Assembly: GCF_001742165.1 (NCBI RefSeq)
Contig: NZ_CP016444.1
Location: 558,001-622,000, forward strand
Direction: 5' to 3'
DNA: 64,000 nt
DNA from: Burkholderia stabilis
Lineage (GTDB): Bacteria; Pseudomonadota; Gammaproteobacteria; Burkholderiales; Burkholderiaceae
The notes under the pieces are model-generated. The model had not been told where the DNA came from. It made no database searches and was given only the letters and a program-made list of their open reading frames with translations. The position numbers were made by a program, and so were the translations under genes. This document shows positions 44,465 through 54,489 of this stretch, piece by piece (position 1 is the first letter of the stretch; the number at the start of each line of letters is the position of its first letter).

Positions 44465-47274
44465 ATGAACGAGTGGGGCAAGATGAAGCAGAGAGCTTTG
44501 GCGTTGGCTATCAAGAGGATGATCTGGGCGGAAATGGCGTTGACGGCGACGCTGGCGGCGCCGGCATTCGCGCAGAGTCAGCCGTCGCCCGGGGGGCAGC
44601 GGTTGCGACGGCAGTCGCGCAGGATGCGCCAGCGGCGGCCGGGCAGTCGGGCCCGGACGCCGCGACGGGCGCCGGTGCGCCGACCGGTGGCGCACCGGCG
44701 CAGGGCAAGAGCAAGGTCGCGCAGATCAAGCGCTTCGAGGTGACGGGTTCGCTGATCCGCAGCGCGGACAAGGTCGGTTTCAACCAGGTCCAGACCGTCA
44801 CGGCCAAGGACATCGAGAACAGCGGCTACACGACGGTATCGGATTTCCTGCGCGGTGTGTCGGCCAACTCGTCGAGCAGCTGGGGCGAAGGCTCGGGCGC
44901 ACAGGGCAGCTTCGCGCCAGGCGGAGCGGGCATCGCATTGCGCGGCCTCAGCGAAAAGTACACGCTGGTGCTGGTGGACGGGCAGCGCGTGGCGCCCTAC
45001 GCGTTCGCGGTCAACGGTACCGACCAGTTCTTCGACCTGAACACGCTGCCGATCAACATCATCGACCGCATCGAGATCGTCAAGACCGGCGCCGTGTCGC
45101 AGTATGGCTCGGACGCAATCGCGGGCGTCGTGAACATCATCACGAAGAAGAACTTCCAGGGGCTCGAGCTTGGCGGCAGCTACGGCGGCGCGACGCAGGG
45201 CGGCGGCGGCGCGGGCACGACCCAGTTCAGCATCCTGGGCGGCATCGGCGACCTGAACTCGGATCGCTTCAACGTGACCGCGGCGCTCAGCTACTACAAG
45301 TCGAACGGGATTCTGGCGTCCGATCGCGACATGTCGCAGAACCAGAACTTCTCGAATTTCCCCGGTGGCCTGAACAACGAATCGCTGTCGTACTGGCGGC
45401 GCAACGGCAGCAACATTCCGCTCGGCCCATGCCCGAACGGCGGCCGGGCGGTTCCGTCGAATTCGACCTCGCAGGCATTCGGCGCGGGCGGTACCGTGTG
45501 CGGCAACAACACCGCGTACGCGTCGTCGATCTCGCCGTGGGCCGAGCGCCTGAGCGCGAAGGTCCACGCCGACTTCAAGATCAACGACGCGATGCAGGCG
45601 TTCGCCGATCTGTGGGAAAGCAACAATACGACGGTCACGAACACCGGCGTCGGTCGCCTGGGCGCCAACACGCAGACGTACGATCCGTCGACGGGCGGCG
45701 TCAGATTGATTTCGAACGTCATGCCGGGCAGCAACCCGTACAACCCGTTCGGCGCACCGACGCAGCTGCGCTATGCGTTCTCGGACGCGCAGTCTGTCCA
45801 CACGAGCGCGAATTTCTGGCGCGCGGCGACCGGCGTGAAGGGCACGTTCTCGACCCCGAAGGTCGGCGATTGGGACTGGTCGGCCGCGTATTCACACTCG
45901 CAGAGCGAGGTGTCGAACAACTTCTCGAACCGGATCAACGCATCGGTGCTCGGCAACCTGATCCAGAACGGCGGGTTCGACTTCGCGAACCCGTCGGCCA
46001 CGCCGAACGGGCTGAGCGGGCTGTACGGCAACACGGAGACGCAGGCGATCACGAAGCTCGACTCGATCGACGCAACGATCGCGACGCCGAACCTTTTCAC
46101 GTTGCCGACCGGCAACGTCGGCCTGGGACTCGGGGCGCAGTTCCTGCACGAAACCCAGTACATCGGCACCGGCCTCGGCTGGGCCAACGGTACGTTCATC
46201 ACGCCGGCGATGCAATCGGTCAACGGTCAGCGCAACGTCGCGGCGATCTATTATCAGATCGACGTTCCGATCCTGAAAAACCTCACCTTCAGCCAGTCGG
46301 GGCGCTACGACCACTACAGCGACTTCGGTGGCGCGTTCTCGCCGCGCTTTGCGCTGCGCTTTCAGCCCGTCCGTGAATTCACGACGTACGCATCGTATAC
46401 GCGCGGCTTCCGCGCGCCTACTCTGATCGAGAACACATCGTCGCGTACCTTCTCGTCGCAGGGCGTGATCGACCGGCACGACCCGAACAACCCGGGCGCA
46501 TACGGTCTGACGGAAGAAATCCAGGCGGGCAACCAGAACCTGCAACCCGAGCGCACGAAGAATTACAACATCGGCTTCCAGCTGTCGCCGACGCGCACGA
46601 CCGACATCGGCTTCGACTGGTACAAGATCCACGTCGACAACGTGATCGGTACCGACGACGTGCAGGGCGTGGTCGACGCGAACGATCCGTCCCGCGTGGT
46701 GCGCAACCCGAACGGATCGATCGCGTACGTGGTGATGCCGTACAAGAACCTGTCGCATCTCGATACGGACGGCTTCGAGACGACGTTCCGCCAGTCGATG
46801 AAGACGGCGATCGGCACGTTCACGCTGTCGGGCGACTGGGCGTACGTATGGCACTTCAAGATGCCGGTGGGCGGTGTCGATACCGACTTCGCGGGCAACA
46901 ACGGTTCGGTAAACCAACCGTTCGGCGGCAGCTTTCCGCGCTGGAAGGGCAATACGGACCTGAACTGGAACTACCGGAAGTGGAACACGACGCTGACGTG
47001 GATCTACGTGGGCCCGTACAGCCAGGCGATCCTGCCGGCCGGGAACTACCCGAACATGCAGGACAGCGTCGCGTCGTACAGCCAGTTCAACATGACCGTC
47101 AGCTATACCGGGTTCAAGCACTGGACGCTGTATGCGGGAATCAACAACATTTTCAACCGCAAGCCGCCGTTCGATCCCGTGTACATGAATGCGGCCTACC
47201 AGACTGGTTACGACACGTCGCTGTACACGTATGTCGGCCGCTTTGCGCAGGCCGGCGCGACCTACCGGTTCTGA
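44465..47274 (+). pseudogene. TonB-dependent receptor, frameshifted just after its signal peptide
   Basis: A receptor of about 935 residues once repaired. The signal peptide (MKQRALALAIKRMIWAEMAL, then TATLAAPAFA) is read from ATG 44465 or 44483. The rest (linker, plug with RFEVTGSLIRSADKVGFNQV and LRGLSEKYTLVLVDGQRVAP, barrel, canonical final GATYRF) continues in another frame. Adding one G to the six-G run at 44591-44596 joins them smoothly (SQPSPGGAAVATAVAQDAP). Without repair the receptor lacks a signal. The gene lies directly before yejABEF-tldD-tldE, suggesting that it imports their peptide-like ligand. The lesion may be a sequencing error or true slippage in the G run. Confidence 0.88.
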
Positions 47275-47385
47275 CGGCTTGAACCCGCGCATGCGGCCGG
47301 CTGTCGCAACGGCCGGTCGCATGCCTTCCCGCATTTCGAATCGACATTGCATCGGCCGCGCGCCGGTGCGACCACACGAAAACCG

Positions 47386-49275
47386 ATGATGACAGTGTTG
47401 ATGTTGCATGCGCGGCGCGCGCGGGAGACCGTGGCCCGGGGCGCGCGTGGTGCGTGCGCGGCCATGCTCGTGTACTGCGCCGCGACCGCGTGCGCCGCAG
47501 CCGCGCCGGCGATCGCGCAGTTCGGCCAGCCGAAGTATCCCGCGGGATTCACGCATTTCGCGTACGCGGCCCCCGACGCGCCGGACGACGGCACGCTCGA
47601 TTTCCAGAACTACAGCGAGGCGCAGAGCTACGATTCGCTGAATCCGTTCCTCGTGAGAGGCTCCCCCGCGCCGGACATCCTGCATTTGATGTTCGACACA
47701 CTGATGCAGCGCAGCTGGGACGAGCTCGCGACCGAGTACGCGTTGATCGCCGATGACGTGCAGGTTGCGCCCGACGGGATGTCGGCCACGTTCCACATCG
47801 ATCCGGCCGCACGTTTTTCGAACGGCGACCCGATCACGCCGGCCGACGTCAAATACTCGTTCGACACGCTGTCGGGCGCGCAGGCGTCGCCGCTCTTTAA
47901 CGCGCAGTTCGCGGTGATCCGGCGCGCGGTTGTCGTGGATGCACAGTCGGTTCGCTTCGACTTCCGGCGCCCGGCGCGCGACGCCGCGCTGATCGCGGGC
48001 GACCTGCCGGTGTTCTCGCCGAAGTGGGGCATGCGGGCCGACGGCACGCGGCCGCCGTTCGATCAGATCGCGACCGCACCGCCGATCGCGAGCGGCCCGT
48101 ACCTGATCGAGCAGCGCAAGAACGACAAGCAGATCGTCTACGTGCGCAACCCGCGCTACTGGGCGGCGAACCTGCCGTCGCGGCGCGGGATGTACCGCTT
48201 CGCGCGCGTGTCGTTCAAGCTGTATCTCGACCAGTACACGATGCTCGAGGCGTTCAAGGCCGGCGACATCGATGCACGGGTGGAGTACAGCGCGACGCAA
48301 TGGGCACGCCGCTACGTCGGCCGTAATTTCCGCAACGGGATGCTGAAGCAGGGCGAATTCCCGGATGGACCCGCGCAGATGCAGGGCTTTTTGATCAACC
48401 TGCGCAAACCGCAGTTCGCCGACGTGCGCGTGCGTCATGCGTTGACGCTCGCGTTCGACTACGACTGGATGAACCGGATGATGTTCTACGGGCAGTACCG
48501 CCGCACGGACAGCTTCTGGGCGGCGAGCCCGTTCGGTGCGAAGGGCATGCCTGGCGAGCGCGAGCTGGCGTTGCTCGCGCCGTATCGCACGGAGCTGCCG
48601 CCCGAGGTGTTCGGCCCGATGGTCCGACAGCCGTCGACGCTGCCGCCCGGCTCGCTGCGCGAGAACCTGAAGCAGGCGCGCGACCTGCTCGCGCAGGCCG
48701 GCTGGCACTTCCGGGACGGCGCGCTGCGTGATGCGGACGGCACGCCGATGACGATCGAGATCATCGACGACCAGCCGGGCATGGACCGGCTGATCCTGCC
48801 GTACATCCAGGCGCTCGGCACGCTGGGCATCCGCGCATCGCTGCACGAGCTCGACAGCGCGCTGTACCAGCGGCGCCTGGACAACTTCCAGTACGACATG
48901 ACGTCCTTCATCTATCCGCCCGTCACGATTCCGGGCGTGGAGCTCGCACGCCGCTTCGGCAGCGCGGCGGCGCTCGAAGTCGGAGCCGAAAACTATCCAG
49001 GCGTGCGCTCGAAGGCAGTCGATGCGCTGATTCGTGCGGCCTTCGCGGCCACGACGCTGGACGATCTCGAAACGGCGATGCATGCGCTCGATCGCGTGCT
49101 GATCAACCTGTACATCCTCGTGCCGCACTACTACCTGCCGAACGCGCGGATCGCGTACAAGGCGACTTACGGGCATCCGGCGGTCGTCCCGGATTCCTAC
49201 TCGTATGAGGACTGGATCATTAGCTACTGGTACCGGAAGAAGCCCGCGGGCGACGCGCTGGTTTCCGGCACATGA
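47386..49275 (+). CDS. yejA: YejA-type periplasmic oligopeptide-binding protein
   Basis: A 629-residue extracellular solute-binding protein of family 5. The signal peptide ends near AIAQFG (about residues 42-47). The mature start is YejA-like: FAYAAPDAPDDGTLDF near 57-72, YDSLNPFLVRGSPAPDILHLM near 81-101. It ferries peptides or modified peptides to the YejBEF pump; E. coli YejA serves microcin C and other peptides. The gene follows the receptor by 111 bases. The ATG at 47386 is followed by another at 47389 and a later one at 47404, so the exact start is uncertain. Confidence 0.9.
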   Translation: MMTVLMLHARRARETVARGARGACAAMLVYCAATACAAAAPAIAQFGQPKYPAGFTHFAYAAPDAPDDGTLDFQNYSEAQSYDSLNPFLVRGSPAPDILHLMFDTLMQRSWDELATEYALIADDVQVAPDGMSATFHIDPAARFSNGDPITPADVKYSFDTLSGAQASPLFNAQFAVIRRAVVVDAQSVRFDFRRPARDAALIAGDLPVFSPKWGMRADGTRPPFDQIATAPPIASGPYLIEQRKNDKQIVYVRNPRYWAANLPSRRGMYRFARVSFKLYLDQYTMLEAFKAGDIDARVEYSATQWARRYVGRNFRNGMLKQGEFPDGPAQMQGFLINLRKPQFADVRVRHALTLAFDYDWMNRMMFYGQYRRTDSFWAASPFGAKGMPGERELALLAPYRTELPPEVFGPMVRQPSTLPPGSLRENLKQARDLLAQAGWHFRDGALRDADGTPMTIEIIDDQPGMDRLILPYIQALGTLGIRASLHELDSALYQRRLDNFQYDMTSFIYPPVTIPGVELARRFGSAAALEVGAENYPGVRSKAVDALIRAAFAATTLDDLETAMHALDRVLINLYILVPHYYLPNARIAYKATYGHPAVVPDSYSYEDWIISYWYRKKPAGDALVSGT

Positions 49276-49289
49276 CGGGGAGCGCAACG

Positions 49290-50342
49290 ATGATTGCCTA
49301 CATATTCCGGCGGCTGCTGATGATGATCCCGACGCTGATCGGCGTCGTGACGATCACGTTCGCCGTCACGCAATTCGTGCCGGGCGGCCCGGTCGAGCAG
49401 GTCCTCACGCAACTGCGCCACGGCAGCGCGCACGGCGGCGAGGCGGGCGGCGGCGGGGGCGGCTATCACGGCAGCCAGGGGATCGATCCGCAGCAGATCG
49501 AGCAGATCCGCAAGCAGTTCGGCTTCGACAAGCCGCCTCTCACACGCTACTGGATGATGCTGAAAGGGTACGCGCGCTTCGATCTCGGCCAGTCGTACTT
49601 CGTGCATGCGCGGGTGTGGGACGTGATCCGCGCGAAGCTGCCGGTGTCGATCACGCTCGGGATGTGGACGGTGTTCCTCACGTACCTGGTTTCCGTGCCG
49701 CTCGGCATCGCGAAGGCGGTACGCAATGGGTCGCACTTCGATACCGCGACGAGCGTGCTCGTACTTGCGGGCTACGCGATCCCGGGCTTCGTGCTCGGCG
49801 TGCTGTTGCTGATGCTGTTCGGCGGCGGCACGTTCTGGCAGCTGTTCCCGATGCGCGGCCTCACGTCCGACGACTTCGACAGGATGACGCTCGCCGGCAA
49901 GGCGCTCGACTACCTGTGGCACATCGTGCTCCCCGTTACGGCTGCGGTGATCGGCAACTTCGCGATCGTCACGATCCTGACGAAGAACACGTTCCTCGAC
50001 GAAATCGGCCGGCAGTACGTGCTGACCGCGCGCGCGAAGGGCGTACCCGAGCGCGACGTGCTGTGGAAGCACGTGCTGCGCAATGCCGCGATTCCGCTGC
50101 TGACCGGGCTGCCCGCCGCGTTCGTCGGTGCGTTCCTGAATGGCAACCTGCTGATCGAGACACTGTTCTCGCTCGACGGCATGGGGCAGCTCTCTTACGA
50201 CTCGGTGATCCGCCGCGACTATCCGGTCGTGCTCGGCTCGCTGTTCCTGTTCACGCTCATCGGTCTTCTGACCAAACTCATCGCTGACGTCTGCTATGTC
50301 CTCGTCGACCCCCGCATCCAATTCAACCGTCTGGACCGCTGA
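49290..50342 (+). CDS. yejB: YejB-type oligopeptide ABC permease
   Basis: A 350-residue permease of the OppB/YejB group. It has a first helix at residues 6-26 (RRLLMMIPTLIGVVTITFAV), a Gly-rich periplasmic loop, and the transport motif around EIGRQYVLTARAKGVPERDVLWKHVLRN near 238-265. The ATG 49290 is favoured by a GGGGAG ribosome-binding site seven bases upstream, over an ATG at 49272 that overlaps the yejA stop. The yejE gene starts 47 bases before its end. Confidence 0.92.
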   Translation: MIAYIFRRLLMMIPTLIGVVTITFAVTQFVPGGPVEQVLTQLRHGSAHGGEAGGGGGGYHGSQGIDPQQIEQIRKQFGFDKPPLTRYWMMLKGYARFDLGQSYFVHARVWDVIRAKLPVSITLGMWTVFLTYLVSVPLGIAKAVRNGSHFDTATSVLVLAGYAIPGFVLGVLLLMLFGGGTFWQLFPMRGLTSDDFDRMTLAGKALDYLWHIVLPVTAAVIGNFAIVTILTKNTFLDEIGRQYVLTARAKGVPERDVLWKHVLRNAAIPLLTGLPAAFVGAFLNGNLLIETLFSLDGMGQLSYDSVIRRDYPVVLGSLFLFTLIGLLTKLIADVCYVLVDPRIQFNRLDR

Positions 50343-51405
50343 GCGCGCCCGCGCCGGCCAATTGACGTCGCCGTGGCGGCGCACGTGGCGGCGGTTTCGC
50401 GCGCAGCCGCTCGGCTACTGGAGCTTCGTGATCTTCGTCGCGTTGTTCGCGATCAGCCTGTTCGCCGACGTGCTGTCGAACGACCGGCCGCTCGTGCTGC
50501 GCTACGACGGGCACTACGCGTTCCCGATCGTGAAGGATTATCCGGAAACGCGTTTCGGCGGCGATTTCCCCGCGAAGACGAATTATCTCGACCCGGCCAT
50601 TCGCGCGAATCTCGACGCGCACGGCAATTTCGCGATCTTCCCGCCGAACCGCTACCGCTACGACACGATCGACTATTTCGCGTCGCGTCCGTATCCGGCG
50701 CCGCCATCGGCCAGCAACTGGCTAGGCACCGATCAGTTCGGCCGCGACGTGCTCGCGCGACTGCTCTACGGCTTTCGGCTGTCCGTGCTGATGGCATTCG
50801 CGCTGACCGCATCGGGAATGCTGATCGGCGTGCTGGCGGGCGCCGTGCAGGGCTTCTACGGCGGGCGCATCGACCTGATCGGCCAGCGGCTGATCGAGAT
50901 CTGGAGTGCGCTGCCCGACCTGTACCTGTTGATCATTTTCGCGTCGATCTTCGAGCCTTCGCTGGGGCTGCTGTTCGTGCTGCTGTCGATGTTCGGCTGG
51001 CTTCTGCTGTCCGACTACGTGCGAGCCGAATTCCTGCGCAACCGCGGGCTCGACTACGTGAAGGCCGCGCGCACGATGGGCCTGTCGAACCTGCAGATCA
51101 TGTGGCGGCACGTGCTGCCGAACAGCCTGACGCCGGTGATCACGTTCCTGCCGTTCCGGATGAGCGCGGCGATCCTGTCGCTGACGAGCCTCGACTTTCT
51201 CGGGCTCGGCGTGCCGCCGCCGACGCCGAGCCTCGGCGAGCTGTTGAAGCAGGGCAAGAACAATCTCGATGCGTGGTGGATCTCTCTGTCGGCGTTCGCG
51301 GCGCTGGTCGTCACGCTGCTGCTGCTGACCTTCATCGGCGATGCGCTGCGCAACGCGCTCGATGCGCGCACGAGCGGGTCTGCATTCGGCGGAGGCCCGC
51401 GATGA
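50296..51405 (+). CDS. yejE: YejE-type oligopeptide ABC permease
   Basis: A 369-residue permease with the YejE-specific N-terminal periplasmic segment (KDYPETRFGGDFPAKTNYLD, IFPPNRYRYDTIDYF near residues 79-126) and the NWLGTDQFGRDVLARLLYGF motif before the core helices. The transport motif is YVKAARTMGLSNLQIMWRHV near 254-273. The start overlaps yejB by 47 bases, and its stop overlaps the ATG of yejF. E. coli YejE is somewhat shorter (about 340 residues); the extra length is at the N terminus. Confidence 0.92.
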   Translation: MSSSTPASNSTVWTAERARAGQLTSPWRRTWRRFRAQPLGYWSFVIFVALFAISLFADVLSNDRPLVLRYDGHYAFPIVKDYPETRFGGDFPAKTNYLDPAIRANLDAHGNFAIFPPNRYRYDTIDYFASRPYPAPPSASNWLGTDQFGRDVLARLLYGFRLSVLMAFALTASGMLIGVLAGAVQGFYGGRIDLIGQRLIEIWSALPDLYLLIIFASIFEPSLGLLFVLLSMFGWLLLSDYVRAEFLRNRGLDYVKAARTMGLSNLQIMWRHVLPNSLTPVITFLPFRMSAAILSLTSLDFLGLGVPPPTPSLGELLKQGKNNLDAWWISLSAFAALVVTLLLLTFIGDALRNALDARTSGSAFGGGPR

Positions 51406-53045
51406 CGACACCGTTGCTGGAAATCGACGGCTTTTCCGCGCGGTTCGGCGACCGGACCGTCGTGCGCGAACTGAGCCTGTCGGTCGCGCGCGGCGAGCGG
51501 GTCGCGCTTGTCGGCGAATCGGGCTCCGGCAAGAGCGTGACGGCGCTGTCGATCCTGCGGCTGGTGCGGCAGGCGAGTCTGTCGGGGCGCATTCTGTTCG
51601 ACGGCCAGGATCTGCTGTCGAAGAGCGAGCAGCAGATGCGCGGGATTCGCGGCGCGGACATCGCGATGGTGTTCCAGGAGCCGATGACGGCGCTCAATCC
51701 GTTGTATACGATCGGTCGACAGATCGCGGAGAGCCTGCGGCTGCACGAAGGGCTGCGGCCCGGTGCGGCGCGAGCGCGCGGCATCGAGCTATTGCACCGC
51801 ACCGGGATTCCGGAGCCCGAGCGCCGCATCGACAGCTTTCCGCACCAGTTGTCAGGCGGGCAGCGACAGCGCGCGATGATCGCTATGGCGCTCGCGTGCC
51901 GGCCGCGCCTGCTGCTCGCCGACGAGCCGACCACGGCGCTCGACGTGACCGTGCGCCAGCAGATCGTCGACCTGCTGCTCGACCTGCAGGCGCAGGAGGC
52001 GGGCGGGCGCGGCATGGCCGTGCTGCTGATCACGCACGACCTGAACCTCGTGCGCCGCTTTGCGCAGCGCGTCGCCGTGATGGAGCATGGTGTGCTCGTC
52101 GAGGCCAACGAAACCGGCGCGCTGTTCGACACGCCGCAGCACCCCTATACGCGGCGCCTGCTTGACAGTGCGCCGCGTCGTGCGATCGAACCCGTCGCGA
52201 CCGACGCGCGGACGATCCTCGACGTGCGTGCGCTCGCGGTCGACTACCGGACCACCCCGAAAGGCTGGCGCGCGATGTTCGGGCAGACCGCGTTCCGCGC
52301 GGTGCACGACGTACAACTGCGCTTGCGCCGCGGCGAAACCATCGGTATCGTCGGCGAGTCGGGCTCGGGCAAGTCGACGCTCGCGGCTGCGGTGCTGGGC
52401 TTGCAGCAGCCGGCGGCCGGCGAGATCGGGATCGACGGGATGCCGCTTGCGGCGTTGCGCGCGAGAGCGGGGCGCCGCGCGTTGTACGGGCGGCTGCAGG
52501 TCGTATTTCAGGACCCGTTCGGTTCGCTGTCGCCGCGCATGACCATCGAGCAGATCGTCGGCGAAGGGCTCGCGCTGCATCGGCCGGAATTGGCGGGTGC
52601 CGCGCGGCGCGCGCGGGTCGCGGCGCTGCTGGAAGAAGTCGGGCTGCCGGCCGACGCGATGCCACGCTACCCGCATGAATTCTCCGGCGGGCAGCGGCAG
52701 CGCATCGCGATCGCGCGCGCGCTGGCCGTGGAGCCCGAGCTTCTCGTGCTCGACGAGCCGACCAGCGCCCTCGACGTATCGATTCAGAAGCAGGTGCTGG
52801 CGTTGCTGACGAGCCTGCAGGCCCGGTATCGGCTCAGCTACCTGTTCATCACGCACGATCTGGCCGTGATGCGCGCGATGGCGCATCGCGTGATCGTGAT
52901 GAAAGCGGGGCGCGTGGTCGAGGAGGGCGAGACGCTCGACGTGCTGCACGCACCGTCCCATCCGTATACGCAGGCACTGCTCGCGTCGTCGATGCTGACG
53001 CCGGAGCGCGGCTCGCAGCAAAGGCAAGAGGGAACCGATGATTGA
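51402..53045 (+). CDS. yejF: YejF-type oligopeptide ABC ATPase (two ATPase domains)
   Basis: A 547-residue double ATPase. Domain 1 has Walker A GESGSGKS at residues 38-45, signature LSGGQRQRAMIAMAL and Walker B LLLADEPTTALDV. Domain 2 has GESGSGKS at about 318-325, signature FSGGQRQRIAIARAL and LLVLDEPTSALDV. Both domains are complete. It energises YejBE uptake. Its ATG overlaps the yejE stop, and tldD begins inside its last codons, so the whole set is one transcript. Confidence 0.94.
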   Translation: MTTPLLEIDGFSARFGDRTVVRELSLSVARGERVALVGESGSGKSVTALSILRLVRQASLSGRILFDGQDLLSKSEQQMRGIRGADIAMVFQEPMTALNPLYTIGRQIAESLRLHEGLRPGAARARGIELLHRTGIPEPERRIDSFPHQLSGGQRQRAMIAMALACRPRLLLADEPTTALDVTVRQQIVDLLLDLQAQEAGGRGMAVLLITHDLNLVRRFAQRVAVMEHGVLVEANETGALFDTPQHPYTRRLLDSAPRRAIEPVATDARTILDVRALAVDYRTTPKGWRAMFGQTAFRAVHDVQLRLRRGETIGIVGESGSGKSTLAAAVLGLQQPAAGEIGIDGMPLAALRARAGRRALYGRLQVVFQDPFGSLSPRMTIEQIVGEGLALHRPELAGAARRARVAALLEEVGLPADAMPRYPHEFSGGQRQRIAIARALAVEPELLVLDEPTSALDVSIQKQVLALLTSLQARYRLSYLFITHDLAVMRAMAHRVIVMKAGRVVEEGETLDVLHAPSHPYTQALLASSMLTPERGSQQRQEGTDD

Positions 53046-54489
53046 CGAGAACCGGGCGCCGGGCGCCCGAGCCATGCAGGTCGCGCAGGCGCTGCGCAGC
53101 GGCGCCGATTTCTGGTCGCTGCGCATCGTCGACGAGACGATCGACGAACATGCGGTGCGCAACGACATCGCGCAACCGTTTTCTCGCGCGCGCGAGCGCG
53201 GTGCGATGCTGACGGCCTGGGTTGGCGCGGGTGCGGGCTATGCGGCCACGCCCGACCTGTCCCTGGCCGGGCTGCAGGCTGCGCTCGACATCGCAACCGC
53301 CCGAGCGCGAGCGAGCGCGCCGTGGGCGCTGGTCGATCATCGCCAGGCCGAGCGTCCGCAGGCGAGCGGCACGTATGCGTCGCCGCATGTCGATGCGGCG
53401 CTGCCGTCGCGCGGCGAATGGATCGCGCGTCTCGCACACGAATGCGCGGCGGCGAACCTCGGCGCGCGTATCGTCGAGCGCGTGGCGAGCGTGATGATCG
53501 TGCACATCGAGCAGGGTTACGTGACGAGCGACGGGGTGCGGATCGACCAGCGGTTCCGCTTCCTGATGCCCGAACTGCGCGCCGTCGCCCACGGCGACGG
53601 CGACACGCAGATGCGCTCGCTCGGCCAATCGGGCACGCTGGCGCAAGGTGGCATCGACGTGCTGGCGCGCTACGGGTTCGACGGTGCCGGCGCGCGCGTC
53701 GCCGACGAGGCGCTGCAGTTGCTCGCCGCGCCGAACTGCCCGACCGGCCGACGCGACTTGCTGCTGATGCCGGACCAGATGATGCTGCAGATCCACGAAT
53801 CGATCGGCCATCCGCTCGAACTCGACCGGATTCTCGGCGACGAACGAAACTTCGCCGGATCGAGCTTCGTCGTGCCGGAGATGGTCGGCAGCTATCAGTA
53901 CGGCTCGCCGCTGCTGAACGTCACGTTCGATCCCGAACCGGCCGCCGAGGCCGCGTCATACGCGTTCGACGACGATGGCACGCCGGCGCGCAAGCAGTAC
54001 CTGATTCGCAACGGCGTGCTCGAACGGCTGCTCGGCGGGGCGCTGTCGCAGCAGCGCGCGAGCTTGCCGGGTGTCGCCAACTCGCGCGCGTCCAGCTGGA
54101 ATCGCGCGCCGATCGACCGGATGGCGAACCTGAACGTCGAGCCCGGCGACCAGTCGCTCGATGCGCTGATCGCGGGTACCGAACACGGAATCCTGATGCG
54201 TACCAACACGTCCTGGTCGATCGACGACCACCGCAACAAATTCCAGTTCGGCTGCGAATTCGGCCAACTGATCGAGAACGGCCGGCTCACGCAGGTCGTC
54301 AAGCGCCCGAACTACCGCGGCATCTCCGCACAGTTCTGGCGCAGCCTGCGCGCGGTAGGCGATGCGAGCACGTTCGGCATCTACGGCACGCCTTACTGCG
54401 GGAAGGGCGAACCTGCGCAGATCATCCGCGTTGGCCATGCAGCGCCGGCTTGCGTGTTCGCTGGCGTCGACGTATTCGGAGGAATGTGA
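53038..54489 (+). CDS. tldD: TldD-type metalloprotease
   Basis: A 483-residue zinc-protease subunit of the TldD/TldE complex, which in E. coli trims unfolded peptides and matures microcin B17 and degrades CcdA. The metal motif HEXXXH is HESIGH at residues 253-258, followed by the metal-ligand-containing C-terminal domain. The start lies within the last codons of yejF and the stop overlaps the next ATG by one base. Its place directly after a peptide importer suggests that imported peptides are processed by it. This appears to be a dedicated copy rather than the housekeeping one. Confidence 0.92.
   Translation: MIDENRAPGARAMQVAQALRSGADFWSLRIVDETIDEHAVRNDIAQPFSRARERGAMLTAWVGAGAGYAATPDLSLAGLQAALDIATARARASAPWALVDHRQAERPQASGTYASPHVDAALPSRGEWIARLAHECAAANLGARIVERVASVMIVHIEQGYVTSDGVRIDQRFRFLMPELRAVAHGDGDTQMRSLGQSGTLAQGGIDVLARYGFDGAGARVADEALQLLAAPNCPTGRRDLLLMPDQMMLQIHESIGHPLELDRILGDERNFAGSSFVVPEMVGSYQYGSPLLNVTFDPEPAAEAASYAFDDDGTPARKQYLIRNGVLERLLGGALSQQRASLPGVANSRASSWNRAPIDRMANLNVEPGDQSLDALIAGTEHGILMRTNTSWSIDDHRNKFQFGCEFGQLIENGRLTQVVKRPNYRGISAQFWRSLRAVGDASTFGIYGTPYCGKGEPAQIIRVGHAAPACVFAGVDVFGGM

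Noticed and set aside
45892..49287. Very long open frame of over 1100 codons on the minus strand opposite the TonB receptor and yejA genes
   Set aside because: It is Arg/His-rich, has no recognisable domain and lies opposite well-supported genes; high GC makes such antisense frames common.
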